The translations under genes were made by a program, and so were the position numbers. Of a stretch of 64,000 bases of DNA, positions 31,515 to 39,053 are shown piece by piece. The notes below the pieces were generated by a model. The model was not told where the DNA came from and did not search any database. It was given only the letters and a program-made list of their open reading frames with translations. This DNA is from WHTX01 sp038255145 (GTDB lineage: Bacteria > Actinomycetota > Acidimicrobiia > Acidimicrobiales > CAIXPF01): the NCBI GenBank assembly GCA_038255145.1, contig JBBSLP010000010.1:41051-105050 (forward strand). Direction: 5' to 3'. Each line of letters begins with the position of its first letter. Within the stretch, counting starts at the first letter, position 1.

Positions 31515-32240
31515 TCAGCCCATGACCAGGCCACCGTCCACGGGCACGACCGCGCCGGTGACGTAGGAGGCGGCATCAGAGGCGAGGAAGGCGATCACCG
31601 CGGCCACCTCTTCGGGGGACCCGAACCGGCCCAGGGGGACGGATTGGCCCAGAGCTGTTCGTTGCGCCTCGGGGAGGGCGTCGGTCATGTCCGTGGCGAT
31701 GGGTCCGGGAGCGACCACGTTGACGGTGATGTTACGCGACGCGAACTCGCGGGCCAAAGACCTGGCCAGGCCGACGAGGCCGGCCTTGGAGGCGGCGTAG
31801 TTGGCCTGTCCCGCCTGGCCGACGAGCCCGACGATGGAGGACACGAAGACGATGCGCCCGTAGCGGGCCTTCATCATGGAGCGCACAGCCCGCTTGGCCA
31901 CGCGGAAGCCGCCCGTCAGGTTGGCGTCGAGCACATCGCTGAAGTCGTCCTCACCCATGCGCAGGACGAGCCCGTCCCGGGTCAGCCCGGCGTTGGACAC
32001 CAGCACCTCGACGGGACCGAGGGTCGCTTCGACCTCGGCGAAGGCGGCGTCGACCTCGGCCATCGAGGTGACGTCGCAGCGCACGGCGAGGATGCCATCG
32101 AGCCCCTCGGGGGGGGCCGAGCGGTAGGTGACGGCCACCCGGTGCCCGGCGGCGGCGAACGTCCGGGCGCAGGCCGCGCCGATGCCACGGTTGCCCCCGG
32201 TCACCAGCACGGTGCGGGGGACGGCGGCCGCCTGGTCCAT
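31515..32240 (-). CDS. fabG: 3-oxoacyl-ACP reductase
   Basis: FabG reduces 3-oxoacyl-ACP with NADPH. The 241-residue short-chain dehydrogenase has the nucleotide motif TGGNRGIG, the NAG motif VSNAG, and the catalytic Ser-Tyr-Lys set (VSSIVG and YAASKAG). The ending VTGAVVPVDGG is typical. The context among fabH, acpP and fabF supports FabG over other family members. It follows fabH with a 1-bp overlap. Confidence 0.93.
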   Translation of the reverse strand: MDQAAAVPRTVLVTGGNRGIGAACARTFAAAGHRVAVTYRSAPPEGLDGILAVRCDVTSMAEVDAAFAEVEATLGPVEVLVSNAGLTRDGLVLRMGEDDFSDVLDANLTGGFRVAKRAVRSMMKARYGRIVFVSSIVGLVGQAGQANYAASKAGLVGLARSLAREFASRNITVNVVAPGPIATDMTDALPEAQRTALGQSVPLGRFGSPEEVAAVIAFLASDAASYVTGAVVPVDGGLVMG

Positions 32241-33172
32241 CAGGAGGCGCTGCCCCAGCGCACCACAGCGGAGGCCCAGGTCATGCCGGCGCCGAAGCCG
32301 GTGAAGAGCACGACGTCGCCGGGGTGGACCCTGCCCTTGGACATGGCGTCCTCGAGGGCCAGGGGCACCGTGGCCGAGGACGAGTTGCCGGTGCGGCCGA
32401 TGACGACCGAGGTCTTGTCCATGGACAGCCCCAGGCGCTGGTTGGCGGCCTCGATGATGCGGATGTTGGCCTGGTGGGGGATGACCACGTCGACGTCCGC
32501 CGCGGTCAGCCCGGCCCGGGCCAGCGCCTTCTGCGACGAGTCGACCATGACCCGCACAGCGCGACGGAACACCTCACGGCCTTCCATCTTGATGAGGCCG
32601 CCGTACTCGCAGTAGAGCGCCTGCTCGGCGTCACCGTCGCAGCCCAGGTCCCAGCCCAACAGCCCGGCGTCGCCGTCGCGGCGCTCGACCACGGCCGCGC
32701 CCGCGCCATCAGCGAAGAGGATGGCCGTGCCCCGGTCGGTGTAGTCCGTGTAGCGCGACAGGGTGTCGCACCCGATGACCAGGACCTTCTCCAGGCCCGT
32801 GGCCAGGAAGCCGTTGGCGGTCACCAGGCCGTAGACCCAGCCGGCACAGGCGGCGTTGAGGTCGAAGGCGCCACAGCGCATGCCCAGCTCTCGGGACACC
32901 GTGGCCGAGGTCGCCGGCACCGTCCGGTCGGGCGTGGTCGTGGCCAACACCAGGAGATCGATGTCGGCAGGATCGACCCCCGCCGCGGCCAGGGCCTTGC
33001 TGCCGGCCTCGGCGGCCAGGACCGAGGTCTGCCCGCCCACCGGACGCTCGCTGATGCCGGTCCGCTCGACGATCCAGGCGTCCGACGTGTCCATCATGGT
33101 CCCGAGCTGGGAGTTGGTCAGCACCTTGTCGGGCAGGGCGACGCCCACACCCGTGATCACGGCTCCACTCAT
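32240..33172 (-). CDS. fabH: 3-oxoacyl-ACP synthase III
   Basis: FabH starts fatty acid synthesis by condensing an acyl-CoA primer with malonyl-ACP. The 310-residue protein has the cysteine in FDLNAACAGWVYGL (near residue 108), the histidine in IPHQANIRII and the asparagine in GRTGNSSSATVPL. The ATG has a GCGGGGA ribosome site 4 nt upstream. The 85-bp gap between fabD and fabH contains a stem-loop (33194-33243). Confidence 0.95.
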   Translation of the reverse strand: MSGAVITGVGVALPDKVLTNSQLGTMMDTSDAWIVERTGISERPVGGQTSVLAAEAGSKALAAAGVDPADIDLLVLATTTPDRTVPATSATVSRELGMRCGAFDLNAACAGWVYGLVTANGFLATGLEKVLVIGCDTLSRYTDYTDRGTAILFADGAGAAVVERRDGDAGLLGWDLGCDGDAEQALYCEYGGLIKMEGREVFRRAVRVMVDSSQKALARAGLTAADVDVVIPHQANIRIIEAANQRLGLSMDKTSVVIGRTGNSSSATVPLALEDAMSKGRVHPGDVVLFTGFGAGMTWASAVVRWGSAS

Positions 33173-33193
33173 TGGTTCCCCGCTTTTTTCGAC

Positions 33194-33243
33194 GGCACCA
33201 GGGCGTGAGCAGCGACGCCAGCGCCGTGGTGCCGGGTGGTGCG
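33194..33243 (-). other. Stem-loop between fabD and fabH
   Basis: GGCACCACGGCG and CGCCCTGGTGCC pair with one mismatch around a 26-nt loop on the minus-strand transcript. It is followed by AAAAAA, not a U-run, so it is not an intrinsic terminator of the fabD message. It could protect or attenuate the fabH part of the mRNA. Confidence 0.45.
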
Positions 33244-33257
33244 CACATCCTTGCCGG

Positions 33258-34439
33258 TCATCCGACGCGCAGCCAGGCTAGCGGCTGGCTCGAAGCGACC
33301 CGCTCCCCCCGCCAGGCCAGGACGCCCATGAGCTGGCCACTGAAACGGGAGGTCACGACGTGGTCGCCGACCCTGCCCACCTCGTCGCCGACCATGATGG
33401 AGGAACCGTCACGCAGGGAGTCGGCGGGGGAGAACACGCCGGCCGCCGGGCTGACCAGCAGGCGCTCGGGAGCGAAGAGCGTCTCGCCTTCGACGCGGGC
33501 GCTGGCCCGGGCCGTGCTGACGAGCTCGCCGCACAACTTCTCCGCCTCCTCGGGGGAGGCGGCGGCCCGGTTGCGGCTGCCGTCTACGGCCCGCTTGGCC
33601 AGGCCGGAGAGGACGGTCCCCGGGCCGAGCTCGATGAAGGTGTCCACGCCCTGGCCGGCCAGGGTGCCCAGCAGCTGGGACCAGCGCACGGGGGAGCACA
33701 GCTGGCGGGACAGCAGGCCGGGCCAGTCCGACGCCGTGCTGTGCAGGGCGGCGTCGACGTTGGCGGCCACGGGCATGGTGGCCCGCTCGAAACGGGCAGC
33801 GGCGATGGCTGCGTCCAGCCTGACCTGGGCCGGAGCCATGTAGGGGGTGTGGAAGGCGCCGCTGACGGCCACGGCCATGACCTTGCGGGCTCCGTTGGCC
33901 TTGGCGGCGGCACCGGCGGCCTCGAGCCCCTCGAGGGACCCGGCCAGCACGACCTGGCCCGGGGCGTTGTAGTTGGCCACCCAGACGTCGTGGCCGGCAG
34001 CGCGGGCCTGGGCGCAGGCGTCCTCAACGGCGGCATCGTCGGCGCCGAGCACGGCGGCCATGGTGCCGACCCGCTCCTCGGTGGCGATGCGCATGGCCTC
34101 GCCCCGGGCGGTCACCAGCTTCACGCCGTCCTCGATGGACAGCACACCGGCTGCGGTCAGGGCGCTGTACTCGCCCAGGCTGTGGCCGGCCACGTACGCG
34201 GCCTCGAGCCCGTGGCGGCGCACGGCGTCGAGGACGACCAGGCTGGCCACGTAGGTGGACAGCTGGGCGTTGTGGGTGAGCCGGAGCTCGTCGGCGTCGG
34301 CTTCCAGCAGGAGGTGCTCCACGTCGCGGCCCGCGGCCTCGGACGCGGCGCGCACGAGGTCCCAGGAAGGCGTGCCCCGCCAGGGCGCGCCAGCTCCCGG
34401 ACGCTGCGAACCTTGGCCTGGGAAGGTGAAGGCGATCAT
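33258..34439 (-). CDS. fabD: Malonyl-CoA:ACP transacylase with C-terminal biotinyl-like domain
   Basis: FabD loads malonyl groups from CoA onto ACP. Residues 1-300 are the transacylase: FTFPGQGSQ, the nucleophile GHSLGEYSA (serine near residue 91) and the histidine in GAFHTPYM. FabD is usually about 310 residues; this protein has 393. The extra C-terminal 80 residues (VSPAAGVFSPADSL, then MVGDEVGRVGD and FSGQLMGVLAWRGERV) follow the beta-hairpin pattern of biotinyl/lipoyl domains, but the attachment lysine motif (such as MKM) is missing. The role of this tail is unknown. It is the first gene of the fab cluster. Confidence 0.92.
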   Translation of the reverse strand: MIAFTFPGQGSQRPGAGAPWRGTPSWDLVRAASEAAGRDVEHLLLEADADELRLTHNAQLSTYVASLVVLDAVRRHGLEAAYVAGHSLGEYSALTAAGVLSIEDGVKLVTARGEAMRIATEERVGTMAAVLGADDAAVEDACAQARAAGHDVWVANYNAPGQVVLAGSLEGLEAAGAAAKANGARKVMAVAVSGAFHTPYMAPAQVRLDAAIAAARFERATMPVAANVDAALHSTASDWPGLLSRQLCSPVRWSQLLGTLAGQGVDTFIELGPGTVLSGLAKRAVDGSRNRAAASPEEAEKLCGELVSTARASARVEGETLFAPERLLVSPAAGVFSPADSLRDGSSIMVGDEVGRVGDHVVTSRFSGQLMGVLAWRGERVASSQPLAWLRVG

Positions 34440-34579
34440 CGTGTGGGCGGCCCTTTCGGCTGTGCAGCTCGATCATGTCCAGAGCAGCTGCTGGGACTTC
34501 TGACCCGCAAGGTGCCCCTGGGGTTTCATCTCACGCTCCGCAGCGTCACTCCGCGTTCATCTGGCCGCAGACTGGACCC

Positions 34580-35608
34580 ATGTGGGCGACGGCGAGCAGC
34601 GTGCAGGCGGACGGAGCCGAGCTGGCGGCGGCCGTGGGGGGGTTGGGCCTGGCCCTGCTCGAAGACCCGGGTGCCCGTCAGCTGGCCACCGCCCCGGCCG
34701 GCCTCGGTGCCGTGGCCCGCGCCGTGGGTGCGGTGGCCGCCCTGGTGGTCCAGGTCGACGGGGACGGCGTGGTCGTCTCGGCCCACGAGTGGCGCCCTGA
34801 CCAGCCCTCCGGTGCCATCGCCGTCGAGGCCCTGCCCGACCTGCCCGGGGCCTACGCCGCCCTGGCCACCGAGGTGAAGGGGACGGCGTCGGCGAACGAC
34901 GCCGGGGCGGGCGCGACGGTGGAGCCCGTGCACCAGTGGGACGGCCCCCTGGCCGCCCGGTTGGGGGTCGAAGGGGTGACCGTGGTCCCCATCGTGCGCG
35001 ATGTCACCGGTCAGTGGTCCCTGGTGCTGGGGTGGGCGGACCGGGGTCGGGTGTGGCGGCGGGGCTGGGTGCCACTCCTCGTGGCCGGAGGGGCCCTGCT
35101 GGTGGGGGCGGAGCGCCTGGCCGTGGCCGAGGCCCGGGCCAGCGTCGAGGAGACCAGCGGTGTGGCCAACCGCAAGCTGTTCCTGGTGCTCGTGGCCCGC
35201 ATGCTGGCCCGCCTGGACCGGGTCCGCGACAACGGCATGGCCGTGCTCGCCTGTCAGGTGCAGGTGGACGATGTGGGTGCCGTGGCGACGTCGCTGGCCC
35301 GGTGGCTCGAGGAGCAGTTGCGGGAGACCGACCTGGTGGGGCTGTTCGACGAGCGCACCGTGGTGCTGGCCTGTGAGGGGGTGGCGACCCCCGAGGACGC
35401 CCTGGCCCTGGCCGAGCGTCTGGCCGCCGCGGCCCTGGCCGACGGCGATCACGCCGCCGTCGACGGTCTGCCGTCGGCTGTGCAGGTGAGCTGGGGGGTC
35501 GTGCACACCGGCGTCCGCGTCCCTCCCGGGGTGCTCCTGCGTCGGGCCGACACCGCCGCCTACCAGGCCGCGGTCACCGGCGACGGCGTCTCACTGGCCG
35601 AGAACTGA
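34580..35608 (+). CDS. GGDEF-like protein with degenerate active site
   Basis: The 342-residue protein has a sensor-like N-terminal half (about residues 20-190, GAF-like in pattern: VEGVTVVPIVRDVTGQWSLVLGW). The C-terminal 150 residues resemble a GGDEF domain: SGVANRKLF matches the usual LTGLxNRxxF, then a helix RWLEEQLRETDLVGLF, and the ending LLRRADTAAYQA matches the xADxAxYxAK tail. The signature GG(D/E)EF itself is replaced by DERTVVL, so cyclase activity is unlikely. It may bind nucleotides or act as a regulator. It is divergent from fabD. Confidence 0.7.
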   Translation: MWATASSVQADGAELAAAVGGLGLALLEDPGARQLATAPAGLGAVARAVGAVAALVVQVDGDGVVVSAHEWRPDQPSGAIAVEALPDLPGAYAALATEVKGTASANDAGAGATVEPVHQWDGPLAARLGVEGVTVVPIVRDVTGQWSLVLGWADRGRVWRRGWVPLLVAGGALLVGAERLAVAEARASVEETSGVANRKLFLVLVARMLARLDRVRDNGMAVLACQVQVDDVGAVATSLARWLEEQLRETDLVGLFDERTVVLACEGVATPEDALALAERLAAAALADGDHAAVDGLPSAVQVSWGVVHTGVRVPPGVLLRRADTAAYQAAVTGDGVSLAEN

Positions 35609-35660
35609 GCGAGCCGGGGTTCCCCGGCGCCACCGGGTAGGATCTTCGGGCGCTGAACCG

Positions 35661-35741
35661 GCCCGGGTGGCGGAATGGCAGACGCGGTCGACTCAAAATC
35701 GATTGCCGAAAGGCGTGCGGGTTCGAATCCCGCCCCGGGCA
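35661..35741 (+). tRNA. tRNA-Leu(CAA)
   Basis: The 81-nt gene folds as a type II tRNA. The acceptor arms are GCCCGGG / CCCGGGC, the D-arm starts TGGCGGAATGG, the anticodon loop is CTCAAAA (anticodon CAA), the long variable arm is present, and the T-arm reads GGGTTCGAATCCC. The CCA end is not encoded. Confidence 0.95.
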
Positions 35742-35777
35742 CTCACCAGCGGTCCTCGAACCCCCGTCGCAGCAGGC

Positions 35778-36248
35778 TCAACTCTTGACGTGGGTGGCGA
35801 TGTACAGCTCGATGCCGATGCGGCCGATGAGGTCGATCTGCGTCTCGAGCCAGTCGACGTGCTCTTCCTCGTCGCTGAGCCGGGCGGCGCAGAACTGACG
35901 GGTTCCCTCGTCGCCCTTCTCGACGCACAGCTGCACGCCGGTGGTGTAACGGGCGACGGCGGCCCGCTCCATCTCGAGATCCGAGTGCAAGATCTCTTCG
36001 ACCGTCTGCCCCACGCGTACCGGGAACAGGCGTTGCATGTTAGGCGTGCCGTCCAGATAGAGGATGCGCTCGATGACCTTGTCGGCATGTTCCATCTCTT
36101 CGATGGATTCGGTGCGTTCCTTGGCGGCCAGGGCGAGGACGCCCCAGTTCTCCAGCATCTTGTAGTGCACGTAGTACTGGTTGATCGCCGTGAGCTCGGC
36201 GGTCAGGACCTCGTTCAGGAACTCGAGGACGGCGGGATCGGTCTGCAC
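35778..36248 (-). CDS. bfr: Bacterioferritin
   Basis: Bfr is a 24-subunit shell that oxidises and stores iron. The 156-residue protein has the ferroxidase ligands expected from E. coli: Glu18 (TAELTAINQYY), Glu and His in EEMEHADKVIERIL, a Glu in LEMERAAV, and Glu and His in DEEEHVDWLE. The methionine of EEMEHAD is at the haem-ligand position. A tRNA-Leu ends 36 bp from its 3' end. It lies 30 bp downstream of bfd and both are read from the same promoter. Confidence 0.95.
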   Translation of the reverse strand: MQTDPAVLEFLNEVLTAELTAINQYYVHYKMLENWGVLALAAKERTESIEEMEHADKVIERILYLDGTPNMQRLFPVRVGQTVEEILHSDLEMERAAVARYTTGVQLCVEKGDEGTRQFCAARLSDEEEHVDWLETQIDLIGRIGIELYIATHVKS

Positions 36249-36278
36249 GGGGCCTCCGGGGGTGTGGAGGCACTCACA

Positions 36279-36461
36279 TTAGGCAGCCAGGACTCCCGAC
36301 GGCGTGTTGACAAGTAAGAGTTCCTCGATGACCACGTGGCATCCGCCGCACTGCGTTCCGGCGCCGCAATGGTCGCCAACCTGCTCAAGGCAAGCTGCAC
36401 CACGTCGGATGGCTTCGATGATGTACTCGTCGTTTACCGCCCGACAATGACAAACGAGCAT
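36279..36461 (-). CDS. bfd: Bacterioferritin-associated ferredoxin
   Basis: Bfd passes electrons to bacterioferritin to release stored iron. The 60-residue protein has the 2Fe-2S ligand pattern Cys-x-Cys (MLVCHCRAVND) and Cys-x2-Cys (QCGGCHVV). Its length and ligand spacing fit the family. It is the first gene of a two-gene operon with bfr. A good promoter with a palindrome over the -10 box lies 40 bp upstream. Confidence 0.9.
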   Translation of the reverse strand: MLVCHCRAVNDEYIIEAIRRGAACLEQVGDHCGAGTQCGGCHVVIEELLLVNTPSGVLAA

Positions 36462-36497
36462 GCTTTGTCCGCCTGGATTGAAGACCGAGCTGTGCAG

Positions 36498-36513
36498 GTA
36501 AGGTATGCCTTAC
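36498..36513. promoter_or_regulatory. Palindrome GTAAGG-TATG-CCTTAC, possible iron-regulator operator
   Basis: The 6-bp arms flank a 4-bp centre and overlap the -10 box of the bfd promoter. The half-sites recall DtxR/IdeR boxes (AGGTAAG occurs on the plus strand), but the spacing differs from the 19-bp consensus. Confidence 0.5.
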
Positions 36514-36528
36514 TGACGCCGACGTCAA
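36500..36528 (-). promoter_or_regulatory. Promoter of bfd-bfr
   Basis: On the minus strand TTGACG (36528-36523) is followed after 17 nt by TACCTT (36505-36500). This is the best sigma-70-like promoter in the window. The start of transcription would be about 30 nt before the bfd ATG. Confidence 0.6.
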
Positions 36529-36559
36529 CCCGTCTGCCGCGATTCTGTCGTCCCCGGCC

Positions 36560-37402
36560 TCAGCTCTGGGCTCGGCACACCCAGTGGCTCACCACCCACG
36601 GCACGTCGGGATAGGCGTCGGGAAGGCGCTCCATGGTGTAGCCGTGGTCGCGGAGCACGGCCTCGACCGCGGTGAGGCGCAGATCGTGGGCCTGGGGGGT
36701 GGCGTCGTCGAGCTCGAGCAGCAGGACGGGCCGCGCGCCGGCCAGCAGGCCCCCCATGCCGGCCAGCACGTCGAGCTCCCCGCCCTCCACGTCGATCTTG
36801 ACCACGTCGGGCGCCAGGATCCCGGGTCGGGCGCTGAAGTCGTCCAGGGTCACGACCTCGACGGGCACGCTGTCCACCAGGTCGGGCGGGGGAGCGGCTC
36901 CGCTGGCGCCACCGAGGGCGTGGCCGCCGGCGTAAGCCGCCAGTTGCAGGCGTCCCACCCCCGTGGCGCGGCCCACGGCCCGTGACACCACCAGCACCCG
37001 GTCCAGCTGGTTGGCCCGCACGTTGGCCCGCACCCGGGCTGCGTTGTCGAGGTCGGCCTCGAAGGCGTACACGTACCCTTCGGTGCCCACGGCCCGCGCT
37101 CCGACCAGGGTGAGGAAGCCGACGTTGGCGCCGACGTCGTAGAACACCGAGCCCGGGCGCAGCAGGCCCGCCAGGGTGTCCTGCACGATGGGTTCGTTGG
37201 TGCCCAGGGCGTAGTCGGGGTTGGACGGACCCGGGTTCATGTGCAGGCCCCGGGCCGCACCGCGGCCCACGACCACGTCACGATCCCGCAACCCGGCCCG
37301 GGCCAGACGACCCAGCCGCGGCTCGTGCGCGGCGCGCACCAGCAGGGAGGCGGGGACGGGGCGCAGCAGGCGTGCGGCGAGGACCTTCTGGCGGGGGGTC
37401 AT
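36560..37402 (-). CDS. FkbM-family methyltransferase
   Basis: The 280-residue protein carries the SAM-binding motif GSVFYDVGANVGFLTLVGA (about residue 87) and VYAFEADLDNAARVRANV. The mid-region VVTLDDFSARPGILAPDVVKIDVEGGE is the classic FkbM signature VxxxTLDDF...VKIDVEG. Such enzymes O-methylate sugars or small molecules. The substrate is unknown, and no glycosyltransferase is adjacent. The ATG at 37402 has GGAG 6-7 nt upstream; the next in-frame ATG at 37414 is less well placed. Confidence 0.85.
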   Translation of the reverse strand: MTPRQKVLAARLLRPVPASLLVRAAHEPRLGRLARAGLRDRDVVVGRGAARGLHMNPGPSNPDYALGTNEPIVQDTLAGLLRPGSVFYDVGANVGFLTLVGARAVGTEGYVYAFEADLDNAARVRANVRANQLDRVLVVSRAVGRATGVGRLQLAAYAGGHALGGASGAAPPPDLVDSVPVEVVTLDDFSARPGILAPDVVKIDVEGGELDVLAGMGGLLAGARPVLLLELDDATPQAHDLRLTAVEAVLRDHGYTMERLPDAYPDVPWVVSHWVCRAQS

Positions 37403-37481
37403 GCGTGTCTCCATCGGGGCCGCCGGAGCGGTGGCCCCCCGACCATGATGCCGGGCCGTCGACGCCGGCCGGCGCGTGACC

Positions 37482-38024
37482 TCAGCCCAGGTGGCCGCCG
37501 GGCGACAGATCGGCGTGCTCGTCGACGAAGTCGGTGATGGCCCCGGCATCGACGGTGGAGCAGCGCTGCAACCGCAGCCAGGCGGTGAGGGCGATGGGAT
37601 CGTCGAGGTCGGGATCGGGCGCCACCACCACCTCCGGCCCGGCCAGGGCGGCCAGGGTGGCCAGCTGGCCGGCGTCGAGGTCGCCGGGCCGGTACTGGAC
37701 GAGGACGAGGCCGGCCTCGAGCAGGCCCACCTGCTCGGGCCGACTGATGGGCCCGGTGGGCCTGGTGATGACGGCGATGTGGGGACCCGACGTCGGCGGC
37801 TCGCTCAGGTACCGGGGCTCGGGCTGGCCGGGCAGCAGGTGGCTGGCGGGGAACTGGGCCTGGGGGCGTTCCACGGGACCGCAGGCCCCGGTGCCGGTCG
37901 ATCCCCCGCCGCCGCACGCGGCCAGCAGCGAGGTGGCCGTGATGGCCGTCACCAGCGCCGACAGGGCGACCCTGCGGGCACGACGAGGGCCTGGTGCGGC
38001 TCCTCGAACGGGGTGGGGCGTCAC
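37482..38024 (-). CDS. DUF3105-like lipoprotein
   Basis: The 180-residue protein has an N-terminal basic and hydrophobic signal (RRVALSALVTAITATSLLAAC) with lipobox LAAC followed by GGGGS, so it is probably a surface lipoprotein. The segment YLSEPPTSGPHIAV matches the conserved core of the DUF3105 family, whose function is unknown. The His-rich part of that family is reduced here. I placed the start at GTG 38024 because a TAGCGT hexamer ends 8 nt before it; the longer frame begins at 38057. Confidence 0.75.
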   Translation of the reverse strand: MTPHPVRGAAPGPRRARRVALSALVTAITATSLLAACGGGGSTGTGACGPVERPQAQFPASHLLPGQPEPRYLSEPPTSGPHIAVITRPTGPISRPEQVGLLEAGLVLVQYRPGDLDAGQLATLAALAGPEVVVAPDPDLDDPIALTAWLRLQRCSTVDAGAITDFVDEHADLSPGGHLG

Positions 38025-38032
38025 CCTCGGAG

Positions 38033-38038
38033 ACGCTA
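38033..38038 (-). promoter_or_regulatory. Predicted -10 hexamer, DUF3105-like lipoprotein gene
   Basis: On the minus strand TAGCGT ends 8 nt before the GTG at 38024. Confidence 0.4.
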
Positions 38039-38074
38039 ACCGAGGGGCTGTCACCACCGGGAAGCACCCTCACC

Positions 38075-38080
38075 TAGACT
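38075..38080 (+). promoter_or_regulatory. Predicted -10 hexamer, coiled-coil gene and pdtaR
   Basis: TAGACT ends 6 nt before the ATG at 38087. It lies back-to-back with the promoter at 38033-38038. Confidence 0.45.
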
Positions 38081-38086
38081 GCGGCC

Positions 38087-38386
38087 ATGTCCCGTGCCCT
38101 GATCGAGCGGCGGCTCACCGACGTCGCCACCCGTCTCAGGAAGCTGCGAGACGACCTCGGCGTCGCCGAGGAACAGCTCCGCCACTTCCTGTCAGACGAG
38201 GATGACACCCGCGTGCGGGCCATCGTGGCCGAGAACGGCCTGGCCGAACGGGAGCACCGGGGGGCCAAGCGGGCGGCCGAAGCCATGGCCCGCCACCGCG
38301 ACCAGGTCCAGTCGGAGATCGCCAAGTTGGAGAAGACCCAGGACGACCTGCTCGACGAGATGCTCGCCGCAGGAGAGGGCCGTTGA
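38087..38386 (+). CDS. Small coiled-coil protein, unknown function
   Basis: The 99-residue protein is highly charged and helical throughout (RLTDVATRLRKLRDDLGVAE and QSEIAKLEKTQDDLLDEML), suggesting a dimeric coiled coil. I do not recognise a named family. It is translated with the ANTAR regulator: its TGA overlaps the TTG start of the next gene. That pairing hints at a shared role, but no mechanism can be read from sequence. Confidence 0.75.
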   Translation: MSRALIERRLTDVATRLRKLRDDLGVAEEQLRHFLSDEDDTRVRAIVAENGLAEREHRGAKRAAEAMARHRDQVQSEIAKLEKTQDDLLDEMLAAGEGR

Positions 38387-38976
38387 CGCGCGTCGTCATC
38401 GCCGAGGACGAGGCCATCATCCGGCTCGACCTGCGGGAGACCCTCGAGGAGGAGGGCTACGAGGTCGTGGGGGACACGGGCCGGGGGGACGAGGCCGTCG
38501 AGTTGGCCCGCGCTCTGGCTCCCGACCTGGTCATCCTCGACATCAAGATGCCCGGCATCGACGGGCTCGAAGCCGCCCGGCGCATCACCGAGGAACGCCT
38601 GGCCGCCACCCTGATCCTCACTGCGTTCAGCCAGCGCGAGCTCATCACCCAGGCCCGGGACGCCGGGGCCCTGGCCTACCTGGTCAAGCCGTTCCAGCGG
38701 GCCGACCTGGTGCCGGCCATCGAGGTGGCCCTGGGCCGCCACGCCGAGCTGCAGGCCCTGCACGAACAGGCCCGAACCCTGGAAGAGCGCCTCGAGACCC
38801 GCAAGGTGCTCGACCGGGCCAAGGGTCGGCTGATGGACGGCTTCAGCTTCACCGAGCAGGACGCCTTCCGCTTCATCCAGACCACGGCCATGCGTGAGCG
38901 GTCGACCATGGGTGGCGTGGCCCAGCGCATCATCGACGGCGAGCTCGTCCCCGGGTCGGACGCGTCCGAGGTCTGA
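38383..38976 (+). CDS. pdtaR: ANTAR-domain response regulator (PdtaR type)
   Basis: The protein has 197 residues. Residues 3-118 are a receiver domain with acidic pocket IAEDEA, phosphorylated aspartate in VILDIKMPG, and the lysine in LVKPF. A coiled linker leads to a C-terminal ANTAR domain (VLDRAKGRLMDGFSFTEQDA), which binds paired RNA hairpins to cause antitermination. Mycobacterial PdtaR (Rv1626) has the same architecture and also sits close to polA. The likely start is TTG at 38383, overlapping the upstream stop and preceded by a strong GGAGAGGG. No sensor kinase gene is adjacent. Confidence 0.9.
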   Translation: MTRVVIAEDEAIIRLDLRETLEEEGYEVVGDTGRGDEAVELARALAPDLVILDIKMPGIDGLEAARRITEERLAATLILTAFSQRELITQARDAGALAYLVKPFQRADLVPAIEVALGRHAELQALHEQARTLEERLETRKVLDRAKGRLMDGFSFTEQDAFRFIQTTAMRERSTMGGVAQRIIDGELVPGSDASEV

Positions 38977-39005
38977 CCCGTAGGGTCTGACCCGTCGAGG
39001 TCTGA
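38968..39005 (+). repeat. Repeat of GAGGTCTGA at the pdtaR stop
   Basis: The last two codons and stop of pdtaR (GAGGTCTGA) recur as GGGTCTGA at 38983 and GAGGTCTGA at 38997, within a 14-bp repeat GTCTGACCCGT-AGG. Confidence 0.75.
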
Positions 39006-39040
39006 TCTGGGCCCCGCCGGGGGCGGGTACGGCGCAGCGG

Positions 39041-39046
39041 TACTGT
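39041..39046 (+). promoter_or_regulatory. Predicted -10 hexamer, polA
   Basis: TACTGT ends 7 nt before the polA GTG. Confidence 0.45.
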
Positions 39047-39053
39047 CGGCGGC

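Noticed and set aside
36495..36514. A classical IdeR/DtxR box before bfd
   Set aside because: The half-site AGGTAAG fits, but the arms are too close and the second half does not match the 19-bp consensus. Recorded only as a palindrome.
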